From Rhodococcus sp. P-2 (GTDB lineage: Bacteria > Actinomycetota > Actinomycetes > Mycobacteriales > Mycobacteriaceae), in assembly GCF_016598535.1 (NCBI RefSeq), contig NZ_CP066779.1, forward strand, positions 4,710,053 through 4,774,052: DNA of 64,000 bases, read 5' to 3'. The translations under genes and the position numbers were made by a program. The notes beneath the pieces are model-generated. The model had not been told where the DNA came from. It searched no databases and worked only from the letters and a program-made list of their open reading frames with translations. Positions 36,360 through 45,231 of this stretch are shown piece after piece; the stretch's first letter is position 1, and every line of letters begins with the position of its first letter.

Positions 36360-38507
36360 ATGTCAGCGACCAGAACAGTCACCGCGGACCCACCCACCCG
36401 AACCGGCGGCATACTCGCGCGCCTCGGTCGATCGATGGCGGAGCACACCCGCCTCGTTCTCGGTGTCTGGTTGATCGCGCTGGTTGCCCTCGGCGCCGCA
36501 GCACCGAGCGTCTTCACCTCCTTGGCCGGCGCAGGTTGGCAGGCGAACGGATCCGAATCAGTGCAGGTACGCGAGTTGGCCGAGCAGCATTTCGGTGGAA
36601 ACTCCTCCGCCGCAGTGCAGGTGGTCGTTCACTCGGACTCGCTGCGCATCACGGATCCGTCGATGCAGCAAACGCTGGCCGCGGCAACTGAAATCTTTTC
36701 CGCGGACCCACGTTTCGGTGAAGTCGTCACTCCGCAGCCCGGAATGACCATCAGCCCGGACGGACATACCGGCATCATGATCGCGGGCGCAAACGCAAGT
36801 GCCGACGAGATGGTCAGTGCGGTAGACGAACTCGGCAAGGAACTCACTGCATTGTCCACGGACACCATCGAGGTGTACCCCACCGGCGCGTCGGCTTTGT
36901 GGAGCGATTTCAACAAGGCCAATCACGAAGCGATGATCAAGGCCGAAATGATGTCGTGGCCCGTCACTCTCGCGATCATGGTGTTGACCTTCGGTTCCCT
37001 TGTTGCCGCGGGACTCCCACTGCTGCTGACGCTCGCGGGGCTGGTCGCATCCGCGGGTGGGCTCGTGATCCTCAACGAGATCACGCCGATTTCCGTGTGG
37101 GCCATGAACTTCGCGATGATGTTCGCTCTCGCACTCGGCATCGACTACGCGCTCTTTCTCGTCGCCAGGTTCCGGGATGCATTGCGAACCAATGCGGATC
37201 CGCGGACGGCCGTGGCTCAAACCATGGACACCGCCGGCAAAGCTGTGGTCCTCTCCGGCCTGACAGTTCTGGTCAGCTTGTCTGCGGTGCTCATCGTTCC
37301 AGCCCCGGCCGTACGCACGATGGCTGTCGGAATCATGCTCGCTGTGATCTTCGTCCTCGCCGCAACACTCACCCTGCTACCGGCCGTGCTCGGCAGGATC
37401 GGCGCCAAGGTCAACGGCGGTTCACTACCGTACGCAAAGCGCCAGCAGCACCGCTCCCCGATGTTCGCAGCTTGGGCATCACTGCTGCACAAGCACCCGT
37501 GGCCTTTCGGCATCGGCGCTTTCATCGTCCTGATCGCACTCGTTGTTCCGGTCTTCGGCCTGAAGGTGGCAATGCCCTCCATCGCCGTGGTTCCCGAGGA
37601 CGCCCCGGTTCGACAGGGCTACGAACTGGTCCAGCAGCAATTCGGTGACGGAGCGCCCGGAATGCTGCAGATCGTCACGTCCGCCGACGATGCAGCCGAC
37701 ACCTCGCGTGTTGCCATGAGCATTGACGGCGTCGCCATGGTCACCCCGGCGCAAGAAGCGGCCGACGGATCCGATCTGGCTATGCTGCAAGCAGTTCCCA
37801 CTGTCGATCCGTCGGATCCTGCGATGGACACCATCCTTGCCGACCTTCGGTCGCAACTGCCGGAATCGGCGCTCGTCGGCGGCGCTCCGGCCGAAAATCT
37901 CGACCTCCAGCAGGCACTCGACGACTACCTTCCCATCGTCGTGGTCGTGATTCTGACGCTCGGATTCCTGTTGCTGCTGATCGCCCTCCAGGCACCTCTG
38001 ATCGCCTTGATCGGCACGCTGGTCAGCCTGCTGTCCACCGGGGCCGCATTCGGAATCGCGAAGCTGATCTTCCAGGATGGTCACGGCGCAGGCCTACTCG
38101 GCTTCGATCCCCAGGGTTTCCTCAACGGGTGGGGTCCGGTCTTCTTCTTCGCCATGATCTTTGCCATCGCGATGGACTACACGGTATTTCTGCTCTCGAG
38201 CGCCAAGGAGCACTACGAACGCACAGGTGACCCCGCGATCGCACACATCGACGGCCTGGCACATTCAGGTCGGGTCATTGCGGCGGCAGCGGCGGTGATG
38301 GTTGCGGTCTTCTTCACTTTTGCGCTCGCAGATCCCTTGCCACCCAAGGAAATGGGCATCATTCTCGGTGTAGCCGTCCTCCTGGACGCAGTGCTCGTCC
38401 GCTTGGTGCTGCTGCCCGTTCTCCTGCGTCTCACCGGCCGGGCAGCCTGGTGGGCGCCGGTATGGCTACGTAGCGTCCTGCCGAACATCAGCTTCTCGCA
38501 TGGCTGA
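36360..38507 (+). CDS. MMPL/RND-family membrane transporter
   Basis: 715 residues with two repeats, each having a helix, a large extracytoplasmic domain and a group of helices. Family motifs: ALGIDYALFLVARFRDALR in the first half (charged pair in helix 4) and AIAMDYTVFLLSSAKEHYE in the second. The length is that of short actinobacterial MMPL proteins. It starts at ATG 36360 behind AGGAG. The palindromic CsoR-type operator in its promoter, shared with the DUF302 and repressor genes, suggests induction by a metal ion or reactive sulfur. The substrate is unknown. It is not obviously part of the siderophore pathway although it lies inside that locus. Confidence 0.9.
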   Translation: MSATRTVTADPPTRTGGILARLGRSMAEHTRLVLGVWLIALVALGAAAPSVFTSLAGAGWQANGSESVQVRELAEQHFGGNSSAAVQVVVHSDSLRITDPSMQQTLAAATEIFSADPRFGEVVTPQPGMTISPDGHTGIMIAGANASADEMVSAVDELGKELTALSTDTIEVYPTGASALWSDFNKANHEAMIKAEMMSWPVTLAIMVLTFGSLVAAGLPLLLTLAGLVASAGGLVILNEITPISVWAMNFAMMFALALGIDYALFLVARFRDALRTNADPRTAVAQTMDTAGKAVVLSGLTVLVSLSAVLIVPAPAVRTMAVGIMLAVIFVLAATLTLLPAVLGRIGAKVNGGSLPYAKRQQHRSPMFAAWASLLHKHPWPFGIGAFIVLIALVVPVFGLKVAMPSIAVVPEDAPVRQGYELVQQQFGDGAPGMLQIVTSADDAADTSRVAMSIDGVAMVTPAQEAADGSDLAMLQAVPTVDPSDPAMDTILADLRSQLPESALVGGAPAENLDLQQALDDYLPIVVVVILTLGFLLLLIALQAPLIALIGTLVSLLSTGAAFGIAKLIFQDGHGAGLLGFDPQGFLNGWGPVFFFAMIFAIAMDYTVFLLSSAKEHYERTGDPAIAHIDGLAHSGRVIAAAAAVMVAVFFTFALADPLPPKEMGIILGVAVLLDAVLVRLVLLPVLLRLTGRAAWWAPVWLRSVLPNISFSHG

Positions 38508-38535
38508 TCGTGTACCCGACATCACTGTTTTCTTG

Positions 38536-38551
38536 ATACCCCCAGGGGTAT
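38536..38551. promoter_or_regulatory. CsoR-type operator 2
   Basis: ATACCCCCAGGGGTAT, identical to operator 1 on the opposite strand, lies 72-87 bp before the DUF302 start and 29 bp after the transporter stop, giving the DUF302 gene its own controlled promoter. Confidence 0.8.
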
Positions 38552-38576
38552 GGTGGGAGCAAGAGAAATCGAAGAC

Positions 38577-38608
38577 AACGACATCGAAACAACGACATCG
38601 AAACAACG
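38577..38608. repeat. 14-bp tandem repeat in the DUF302 leader
   Basis: AACGACATCGAAAC occurs twice head to tail (38577-38590, 38591-38604), followed by a partial copy, between operator 2 and the AAGGAG ribosome site at 38611. Changes in copy number would alter the untranslated leader length. Confidence 0.85.
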
Positions 38609-38622
38609 GCAAGGAGCGGGCA

Positions 38623-39033
38623 ATGACAACACCCACAGAACCGATCGCGATCGCAACCAAGGTCGCCGGAACTTTCGACGACGTCGTCACCCGGACGCGT
38701 GCTGCTCTCGCCGAGCAGGGCTTCGGCATCCTGACCGAGATCGACATGCAGGCAACGCTCAAGGCGAAGCTGGACGAGGACATGGAGAAATACCTGATCC
38801 TGGGCGCCTGTAATCCACCCCTTGCCCATCGGGCAGTCTCGGTGGATCGCCAGATCGGTCTCCTGTTGCCGTGCAACGTCGTCGTCCGAGAGGATACGAC
38901 CACGGAGAATTCGTTCTTCGTCGAAGCAATGAATCCCGCTCTCATGGTTCAGGTTTCCGGCGAACCCGGCCTGAAGTCCGTGGCAGCCGACGCAGCCGTC
39001 AAGTTGCGCGCGGCCGTCGACTCGCTGATCTGA
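38623..39033 (+). CDS. DUF302-domain protein
   Basis: 136 residues. The core FDDVVTRTRAALAEQGFGIL followed by EIDMQATLKAKLDED, then ILGACNPPLAHRAVS and LLPCNVVV is the DUF302 fold, with one Cys in GACNPP and one in LPCNV. These small soluble proteins often accompany CsoR-family repressors and may bind a metal or thiol compound, but no biochemical role is established. The start ATG 38623 follows AAGGAG. A longer frame would read through the operator and is rejected. It is flanked by operators 2 and 3 and followed by the repressor gene. Confidence 0.85.
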   Translation: MTTPTEPIAIATKVAGTFDDVVTRTRAALAEQGFGILTEIDMQATLKAKLDEDMEKYLILGACNPPLAHRAVSVDRQIGLLLPCNVVVREDTTTENSFFVEAMNPALMVQVSGEPGLKSVAADAAVKLRAAVDSLI

Positions 39034-39069
39034 CACCGCAGCCGGATCAAACACTGGATCAAGCAGTGA

Positions 39070-39393
<324 letters not shown>

Positions 39394-39401
39394 AATACGA
39401 G

Positions 39402-39439
39402 AAGGGCCTGACCCGCAGTGAGCAGGTCAGGCCCTTTTT
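39402..39439. terminator. Terminator between the repressor and hydrolase genes
   Basis: AAGGGCCTGACC pairs with GGTCAGGCCCTT over an 11-base loop, followed by TTT on the plus strand. It lies 8 bp after the repressor stop and 13 bp from the convergent hydrolase stop, serving both. Confidence 0.85.
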
Positions 39440-39452
39440 CGCGTGCGAAGAA

Positions 39453-40256
39453 CTACTTCGCCAGGAAGTCGATCAGCACCTTGTTCACGGCTTCCGGACG
39501 CTCGAGGTAGCCGTAGTGCCCGGCGTCGGGAATCTCTTCGTACGACGCCGTCGCGATGCAATCCGCCACCTCGCGGGAGAGGTAAGGCGGGATCATGCGG
39601 TCGTCGGCGAAAGCGACGGACAGGCACGGGCGCATGATCGACTTGTATGCTCCCCGTCGATCGAAGGCGCGGTCCATGCCGAGCTGTGCGCGAACACCGG
39701 GTGAGGTTGCGCCGCCGGTGAACTCGAAGATGTCCATCCAGTCGCGTGCGGAGTGATCGTCGGCGAGCGTGGCCGGCGAGAGGTTCATCACCGCGGTCAC
39801 TGCGGCACGGTACTTGGCCGGCAGGGCGACGCCACTGTCGAACAACTGGCGCTCACCCTCGGTCAGGACCTGCTGGAAATGATCCATCCGGGCATGGCCG
39901 GCGAGGAACACGGCTTTGCGAACCAGATCGGGCCTGGCGAGCGTCAGTTCCTGCGCTACCCGGGCGCCCATCGAGGTGCCGATGACGTGGGCCGGGCCGC
40001 CGCCGAGGTGCTCGATCAACCCGGCGGTGTCCGCAACCATGTCGGGCATCGTGATGCCGCCGAGGCTCTCGCCGGACGGGGCGATTCCGCGGTTGTCGAA
40101 GGTGGCGACGCGATAGCCGGCGGCCACCAGAGCCGGCGTCTGGTGCAGATCCCAGACGCGACCGGGGCTACCGGTCCCCATGATCAGCACCACCAGATCT
40201 CCATCACCCTTGACCTGGTAATTGATGGGGATTCCGTTGATTGTGGCGACCGTCAT
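39453..40256 (-). CDS. Alpha/beta hydrolase, divergent from the siderophore formyltransferase
   Basis: 267 residues. Oxyanion region VVLIMGTGSPGRVWDL, nucleophile elbow GTSMGA (Ser95), an acid residue near FADDRMIPP and the catalytic His in DAGHYGYLERPE complete the hydrolase triad. The start at ATG 40256 has GAGGAGGAAGG upstream. Its promoter region is shared with the formyltransferase gene and contains an IdeR-like box, so it may be iron-controlled. Because the NRPS has no thioesterase, this enzyme could release or edit the siderophore peptide, or hydrolyse the imported ferri-siderophore. Both ideas are inference; a general esterase is the default call. Confidence 0.82.
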   Translation of the reverse strand: MTVATINGIPINYQVKGDGDLVVLIMGTGSPGRVWDLHQTPALVAAGYRVATFDNRGIAPSGESLGGITMPDMVADTAGLIEHLGGGPAHVIGTSMGARVAQELTLARPDLVRKAVFLAGHARMDHFQQVLTEGERQLFDSGVALPAKYRAAVTAVMNLSPATLADDHSARDWMDIFEFTGGATSPGVRAQLGMDRAFDRRGAYKSIMRPCLSVAFADDRMIPPYLSREVADCIATASYEEIPDAGHYGYLERPEAVNKVLIDFLAK

Positions 40257-40289
40257 GTCAGCCTTCCTCCTCGTACGTGTGATCAACAA

Positions 40290-40308
40290 TTTTGGTTGGA
40301 TAGCCTAA
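40290..40308. promoter_or_regulatory. IdeR-like iron box between the hydrolase and formyltransferase genes
   Basis: The 19-mer ends in GATAGCCTAA and matches 13 of 19 IdeR consensus positions. It lies 59 bp before the formyltransferase TTG start and 34 bp before the hydrolase start, so one site could control both divergent genes. Confidence 0.6.
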
Positions 40309-40366
40309 GCTGATGGGCGGTCGTGTGACCGCAACCCCAGCCCATGCTCGTCCAGGAGGACCCCCG

Positions 40367-41302
40367 TTGAGAGTCGCTACGCTCGGATACCAAACCTGGG
40401 GCCACCGTACCCTGCAGGCCTTGATCGACTCCGATCACGAGGTCGTGCTGGCGATCACACACCCGAAGAGTGAGCACGTCTACGAACAGATGTGGGCGGA
40501 CTCGGTTGCAGATCTGGCGGCCGAGAACGGTGTACCCGTTCACGTGGCGAACAAGCCTGACGACGCCTTCAAGGCCGCGCTGGCCGAGGCTGCTCCCGAC
40601 ATCATCGTCGCCAACAATTGGCGCACCTGGCTGCCGGCGGAGGTCTTCGACGCACCCAAGTACGGCACCCTCAACATCCACGATTCGCTGCTCCCCAAGT
40701 ACACGGGATTCTCCCCGCTCATCTGGGCTCTGATCAACGGCGAAGAAGAAGTCGGGCTCACGGCGCACCTGATGGACGAGGAACTCGACGCGGGCGACAT
40801 CGTGCTGCAGCGTTCGACGACGGTCGGCCCCACAGATACCGTCACCGATCTGTTCCACCGCACGATCGACATGATCGGCCCCATCACACTCGACGCCCTG
40901 GATCTGATCGCGTCCGGCCGTACCGACTGGACGCCGCAGGACCGCTCGCAGGCCACGTTCTTCCACAAGCGCGCACCGCAGGACAGTCACGTCGACTGGT
41001 CCTGGCCGGCCGAGGTCATCGAGCGTTTCGTCCGAGCACAGTCCGATCCGTACCCCAACGCTTTTGCGGAGTTCAAGGGCCGGCGCGTCCGCATCCTGAA
41101 GGCGTCCGTCTCACGCGGGCACTACGGCGGAACCCCCGGCCGAGTATTCATCCAGGAAGACGACGGCATGGTGATCGTCGCGGGCCCCGACGCATGGTCG
41201 GGCAAGAACAAGGGACTTCGGATCGAGCGCGTCCGACTCGACGACGGCAGCGAGTACACCGCCGCCGAGTTCTTCCCCCACGGCGGCGGGTACCTCACCT
41301 GA
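40367..41302 (+). CDS. N5-hydroxyornithine formyltransferase
   Basis: 311 residues of the methionyl-tRNA formyltransferase-like family. The catalytic and folate-binding stretch LNIHDSLLPKYTGFSPLIWA, then GLTAHLMDEELDAGDIVLQ shows the Asn-His-Asp triad and the formyl-THF loop. The C-terminal OB-like domain (about 210-305) is kept. The start is TTG 40367, seven bases after a perfect AGGAGG, giving MRVATLGYQTWG; the ATG 54 bp upstream would overlap the IdeR-box promoter and lacks a ribosome site. It probably formylates N5-hydroxyornithine for the NRPS, whose first adenylation code is the formyl-hydroxyornithine type. It converges on the ABC transporter genes. Confidence 0.9.
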   Translation: MRVATLGYQTWGHRTLQALIDSDHEVVLAITHPKSEHVYEQMWADSVADLAAENGVPVHVANKPDDAFKAALAEAAPDIIVANNWRTWLPAEVFDAPKYGTLNIHDSLLPKYTGFSPLIWALINGEEEVGLTAHLMDEELDAGDIVLQRSTTVGPTDTVTDLFHRTIDMIGPITLDALDLIASGRTDWTPQDRSQATFFHKRAPQDSHVDWSWPAEVIERFVRAQSDPYPNAFAEFKGRRVRILKASVSRGHYGGTPGRVFIQEDDGMVIVAGPDAWSGKNKGLRIERVRLDDGSEYTAAEFFPHGGGYLT

Positions 41303-41316
41303 TCGTCTGAACGCTC

Positions 41317-43119
41317 TCAGTCGCGACCCTCCCAGGCCGCCCACAGTTGCGCGTAACGCCCGCCCGCGGACACCAGTTCGCGGTGCGGGCCTTCTTCTAC
41401 GATCTGCCCGTGTTCGAGCACGATCACTCGGTCGGCGCCTGCAGCTTGGGTAAGCCGGTGTGCGACAACCAGAGTGGCGCGGCCCTCCGTAGCAGCTTCG
41501 GCAGTCGCTTCCAGTTCCCGCGCTCCGGCGCTGCCCGCCTCCGCTGTTGCTTCGTCCAGTACCGCGACGGCGGGATCGGCCAGCACCAGTCTCGCCAAGG
41601 CCAACTGTTGCGCCTGTGCCGCCGTCATCTCGTGCCCGCCTTCACCTACGACGGTCAGCATTCCCTCGTCGAGAGCCTCCACCCACTCGTATGCGCCGAC
41701 TGTCCGCAGTGCCGCGGCTACGTCCTCGTCCGAGGATTCGGGAGCCGCCAATCTCAGATCCTCGATCAGGGGTCCGGCAAAAACGTGGACCTCCTGACTC
41801 ACGATCGCGATGTGGCGTCGTAGGTCGTCGAGGTCGGCAAGCGGGACACCGCCGATCGACACCCGCCCCGACGTCGGAGTGATCGAACCGGCAGCGATCG
41901 CCGCAAGCGTCGTTTTTCCGGCTCCGGTCGAACCGACGAGCGCCACGCGCTCCCCCGCTCGCAGGTTGAGCGTCACTCCATGGAGAACCTCGTGACCACC
42001 GTCGTAGCTGTGCCGGATGTCGTCCAGACGCAGCGAACCGTCAGCCGGAACGGAACCTGCATCCGTCGAAGGCTCCGTTTCCTCGATCTCGACGACGCCG
42101 ACCAGTCGCGCGAGGCTGGCGCCGGCCGACTGCACTTCGTCGAAGGTGTAGAGCAGCGAGCCGATCGGGTTGAACAGGCGATGGAACAGCAGGGCAGCAG
42201 TCGTCGTCTGACCGACCGTCACGACGTCCTCACGAACCAGCAGGAATCCGACGACCAGAATCATGGACAAGCCCACGAATTCGGCGCGGTTACCGCGACC
42301 GGCGAATCTGGTGAACAGGCCGAAAACTCCGACGGCCAGATTACGCGCTTTCGCCGACGCCGCATCGATCTGACCGAGATGTTCCTTCTCGAGGCTGTAC
42401 GCGCGCACGGTCTTGGCACCCTGGAGACTGCTGATCAGCGCTTGTGAACGAGCGCCCATCGCTACCCGCTCGGCAGCGTAAACGGGAGCCGATCGTGGCA
42501 GGTACCACTTGAGCGCCAGCGCGTACATCGGCAGCGCGACCATGCCGGCCAGACCGAGTCGCCAGTCGAGTCCGAGCATGGTCACCATGCTCAGAGCCAC
42601 GAGCAGAACCGCCGCGATCATGCCGGGAACCACATCGGACACGGCCTTGGCGATCACCGAAACGTCGTCGCCGACTCGTGAGAGCAGATCGCCCTTGCCG
42701 ACCTTCTCGACGGTCTGGATCGGCAGGCGCAGTGCCCGGTCCACGGTCCGCTCGCGCAGATCCGCCAGGATCGTCTCGCCTAGCCGCTTGATCAGATAGG
42801 CGGCCACACCGGTGAACACGCCACCCACGATTGCGGCAGCGGCGATGATCACGACCACCCCGACGATCGTCGACGTGGGCGCGTTGTCCCGGACCCGGTC
42901 GACCAGGACACCGAAGACGTAGATCGGCACCAAGGCCATCGCCGACGCCGAAGCCGCGACGATCAGGACCAGCAGGCTCTGCATCCGGTGCTCGGCCAGC
43001 GCCGCCCGTAACCACTTCCAGGTCTGGCGACCACCCGCGATCGGCAACAACTCACGCTCGGTCACCTTCTCCGCGTTCTCCCCGGCCGGCATACCGGTTG
43101 TCATGTCCGTGGCCGTCAC
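41317..43119 (-). CDS. ABC exporter half-transporter with intact ATP-binding motifs but degenerate signature
   Basis: 600 residues: a six-helix export domain (about 45-320) and a nucleotide-binding domain. Walker A VALVGSTGAGKTT, Q-loop IAIVSQEVHVFAG, Walker B VAVLDEATAE with catalytic Glu and H-loop VVAHRLTQ are intact. The ABC signature LSGGQ is replaced by MTAAQ. The partner encoded just upstream (GTGA overlap) has the opposite defects, so they form a heterodimer with one working ATP site. The start is GTG 43119. Position among iron-box genes suggests siderophore export, or IrtAB-like transport of the ferri-form; no siderophore-interacting domain is visible. Confidence 0.9.
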   Translation of the reverse strand: MTATDMTTGMPAGENAEKVTERELLPIAGGRQTWKWLRAALAEHRMQSLLVLIVAASASAMALVPIYVFGVLVDRVRDNAPTSTIVGVVVIIAAAAIVGGVFTGVAAYLIKRLGETILADLRERTVDRALRLPIQTVEKVGKGDLLSRVGDDVSVIAKAVSDVVPGMIAAVLLVALSMVTMLGLDWRLGLAGMVALPMYALALKWYLPRSAPVYAAERVAMGARSQALISSLQGAKTVRAYSLEKEHLGQIDAASAKARNLAVGVFGLFTRFAGRGNRAEFVGLSMILVVGFLLVREDVVTVGQTTTAALLFHRLFNPIGSLLYTFDEVQSAGASLARLVGVVEIEETEPSTDAGSVPADGSLRLDDIRHSYDGGHEVLHGVTLNLRAGERVALVGSTGAGKTTLAAIAAGSITPTSGRVSIGGVPLADLDDLRRHIAIVSQEVHVFAGPLIEDLRLAAPESSDEDVAAALRTVGAYEWVEALDEGMLTVVGEGGHEMTAAQAQQLALARLVLADPAVAVLDEATAEAGSAGARELEATAEAATEGRATLVVAHRLTQAAGADRVIVLEHGQIVEEGPHRELVSAGGRYAQLWAAWEGRD

Positions 43120-44870
43120 CGCAGCACCGCTCCTCGGTAGTTCGCGTCGCCGCGAGAGAGTTCGGAATGTGTGCCCGTCGAGGCGATCATTCCGTCGTTC
43201 AACACGATCACTCGATCCGTCACGGCCAACAAGGCCGGGCTGCTGGTGATCAATACCGTCGTGTGGATGCCGCCGGCACCCTCGTGCCGCAGTTCTGCGA
43301 TTCCTTCGGCGATCGACGCCTCGGTCACCGCGTCCACCGCCGTCGTCGGATCGTGCAGGACCATCACCGGTGCCTGTGCCACCAAGGCCCGCGCGAGGGC
43401 AACACGTTGCCGCTGGCCTCCCGACAAACTCGCGCCCCGATCGGTCACTTCGAGATCGAGACCGTCCGGATGTGCGTCGACGACATCCGCCGCTGCCGAC
43501 GCCACCAGAGCGCTCTGGATGTCGAGACCGGCAGCATCACCGGCGCCCGCGGTCACGTTCGACGCGAGCGATCCGGAGAACAGATCGGTGATGTGCGGCT
43601 CCACCAGCACTGTGCGGCGCGCCAATCGCAAGTCCATGTCGGACAGGCTGATTCCGCCAACCCTCACCACTCCGCGATACGCGTCCTGCGCCAGCTGACC
43701 GGACAGGACCGCGACAAGGGCGTCGGCGTCCTGCGGCTGGTAAGCCACGACGCCCAGCAGTTCTCCGGCAGGCAGGTGCAAGTCGATGCCCTTGAGCGAC
43801 TTGTACTCGACGCCGTCGAGGGTCAGGTCGGTGCCTTCGAGTTCGGTCTGCGAACCCGCGCCCCGCAGTGGCTCCGCGTCCAAGACCAGCGCCAGTCGAT
43901 CCGACGACGCCCGCGCCACCGCGAAGTATCCGGGAATGGACGCAAGCAATCCGAGCGGTTCGATGATGAACTGCGCAAGCCCCACCACGGTGATGAGTTC
44001 ACCGACCGTGATCCGGCCCTGCAACGCGAAGTATCCGGCGAAGCCCGCAACACCGACTGCGAGCAACGCACTGACGGTCGCGGCAACGCCGGTGTAGATA
44101 CCGGTCGCCTTGGCCGTGCCGATCGTCGACGCGAGAGCCTGACGGCTGACTGTGCGATAGCGAGCCGACGCGGTCTTCTCGCCGCCGATCCCGCGCAGTG
44201 GACGCAATCCGCTGACCAGATCGGTAGCCATCGCGGACGCTCGCGCGATCGACGCCTGCTGACCGGTGGCCCTCGACGTGATGAGCGGCGCCGCCAATTG
44301 CAGCAGACCGAGAATGACCGGCGTTCCGATCAGAACGGCCAATCCCAGCCAGAGGTCGATCCACACCAACGCCACGGCCGACGCGACCGCAGCCGTCAGG
44401 GCCGCAGCCGCGCGCGGGACGATGTCCGCGATCCACGACGTCTGCTCGGCGTCCGATGTCGAAACAGTCAGCAGTTCACCTGAACGCAGATCGGTGCGCA
44501 CCCCGCGCGGATCGAGGACGCGGTGCGCCACCTCGAGCCGGAGGCGATGAGCCTCCTGCTGCATCGCGGTGACGATGAAGCGTGCACCGAAGCGCCACGC
44601 GGCCGTCAGAACGAGAAACAGAGCCGCGAGACCGACGATGGAGACGATCAGGGCCGTGGTGTCCGAAGTCTCCACCGCACGGTCGATGATCACACCGATG
44701 GAGATCGGCACCGCCGTCTCGGTCAGTTGGTGCAGACAGACCAGAACCGTACCGATAGCGAGCGGGCGACGGTTGCGGACGAGGACGCGTCGCAAAATCG
44801 CAGCACCGCTGTGATTGCCACTATCGGGCTCGTCCGAGTCGACGGTCACACTCGAGGGGGTCGAACTCAT
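43116..44870 (-). CDS. ABC exporter half-transporter with degenerate Walker A/B but intact signature
   Basis: 584 residues from ATG 44870 (GGAG site five bases before). Six membrane helices in residues 25-300 are followed by an ATPase domain. In place of Walker A it reads GELLGVVAYQPQDADAL, Walker B reads VMVLHDPTTAVD with no catalytic Glu, and the H-loop position is SSP. The signature LSGGQRQR is intact. This is the regulatory half of a heterodimeric exporter; its signature completes the active site of the partner encoded downstream. The longer open frame crosses the iron box at 44914 and is rejected. An IdeR-like box in the promoter ties it to the siderophore genes. Confidence 0.9.
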   Translation of the reverse strand: MSSTPSSVTVDSDEPDSGNHSGAAILRRVLVRNRRPLAIGTVLVCLHQLTETAVPISIGVIIDRAVETSDTTALIVSIVGLAALFLVLTAAWRFGARFIVTAMQQEAHRLRLEVAHRVLDPRGVRTDLRSGELLTVSTSDAEQTSWIADIVPRAAAALTAAVASAVALVWIDLWLGLAVLIGTPVILGLLQLAAPLITSRATGQQASIARASAMATDLVSGLRPLRGIGGEKTASARYRTVSRQALASTIGTAKATGIYTGVAATVSALLAVGVAGFAGYFALQGRITVGELITVVGLAQFIIEPLGLLASIPGYFAVARASSDRLALVLDAEPLRGAGSQTELEGTDLTLDGVEYKSLKGIDLHLPAGELLGVVAYQPQDADALVAVLSGQLAQDAYRGVVRVGGISLSDMDLRLARRTVLVEPHITDLFSGSLASNVTAGAGDAAGLDIQSALVASAAADVVDAHPDGLDLEVTDRGASLSGGQRQRVALARALVAQAPVMVLHDPTTAVDAVTEASIAEGIAELRHEGAGGIHTTVLITSSPALLAVTDRVIVLNDGMIASTGTHSELSRGDANYRGAVLR

Positions 44871-44913
44871 GGAACTCCAAGCATCGATGGAAGCGATAAA
44901 GTTGAGTACAGAG

Positions 44914-44932
44914 ATAAGTAAGTCGACCCTAA
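44914..44932 (-). promoter_or_regulatory. IdeR-like iron box of the ABC exporter operon
   Basis: On the minus strand TTAGGGTCGACTTACTTAT matches 13 of 19 positions of the IdeR consensus. It lies 44-62 bp before the ABC start at 44870. Confidence 0.6.
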
Positions 44933-45026
44933 TACATGAGCAACTAGCGTCGACACGCCCAGTTCTCATAGAGTCGCGAGTAAGAAACATTGCTTGCGCC
45001 GTGCAGGCAAGCACGAGAGGAACATG

Positions 45027-45200
45027 ATGGCTGAGAACACGACCGTCGAAACCGAGATCGCGGACGAGGAAATCGAGACCGTCGCCGAGGAAACAGCGCG
45101 CATGGCGCAGCACGTTGTCGCTGCATACGCGGAGGATGCCGACGAGTGCAGGATGCTGCTCTCGATGCTCGGTATCTCTCCCGCCGCCAAGCTCGACTGA
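45027..45200 (+). CDS. Small acidic protein upstream of otsA
   Basis: 57 residues starting [20 protein letters not shown], then a helix ending [14 protein letters not shown]. About a quarter of the residues are Glu or Asp. GAGAGG six bases before ATG 45027 is a good ribosome site; ATG 45024 is adjacent. It is followed after 31 bp by otsA in the same direction, so co-expression is likely. It is divergent from the ABC exporter. No family was recognised. Confidence 0.65.
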   Translation: MAENTTVETEIADEEIETVAEETARMAQHVVAAYAEDADECRMLLSMLGISPAAKLD

Positions 45201-45231
45201 ATCTTTCCCTCACCGACCGAGAAGGAACCAC

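Noticed and set aside
36360-38507. MMPL/RND transporter as the siderophore exporter (MmpL4/5-like)
   Set aside because: Its promoter has the CsoR-type operator and no iron box, and a dedicated ABC pair with an iron box is present. The role cannot be excluded but is not supported.
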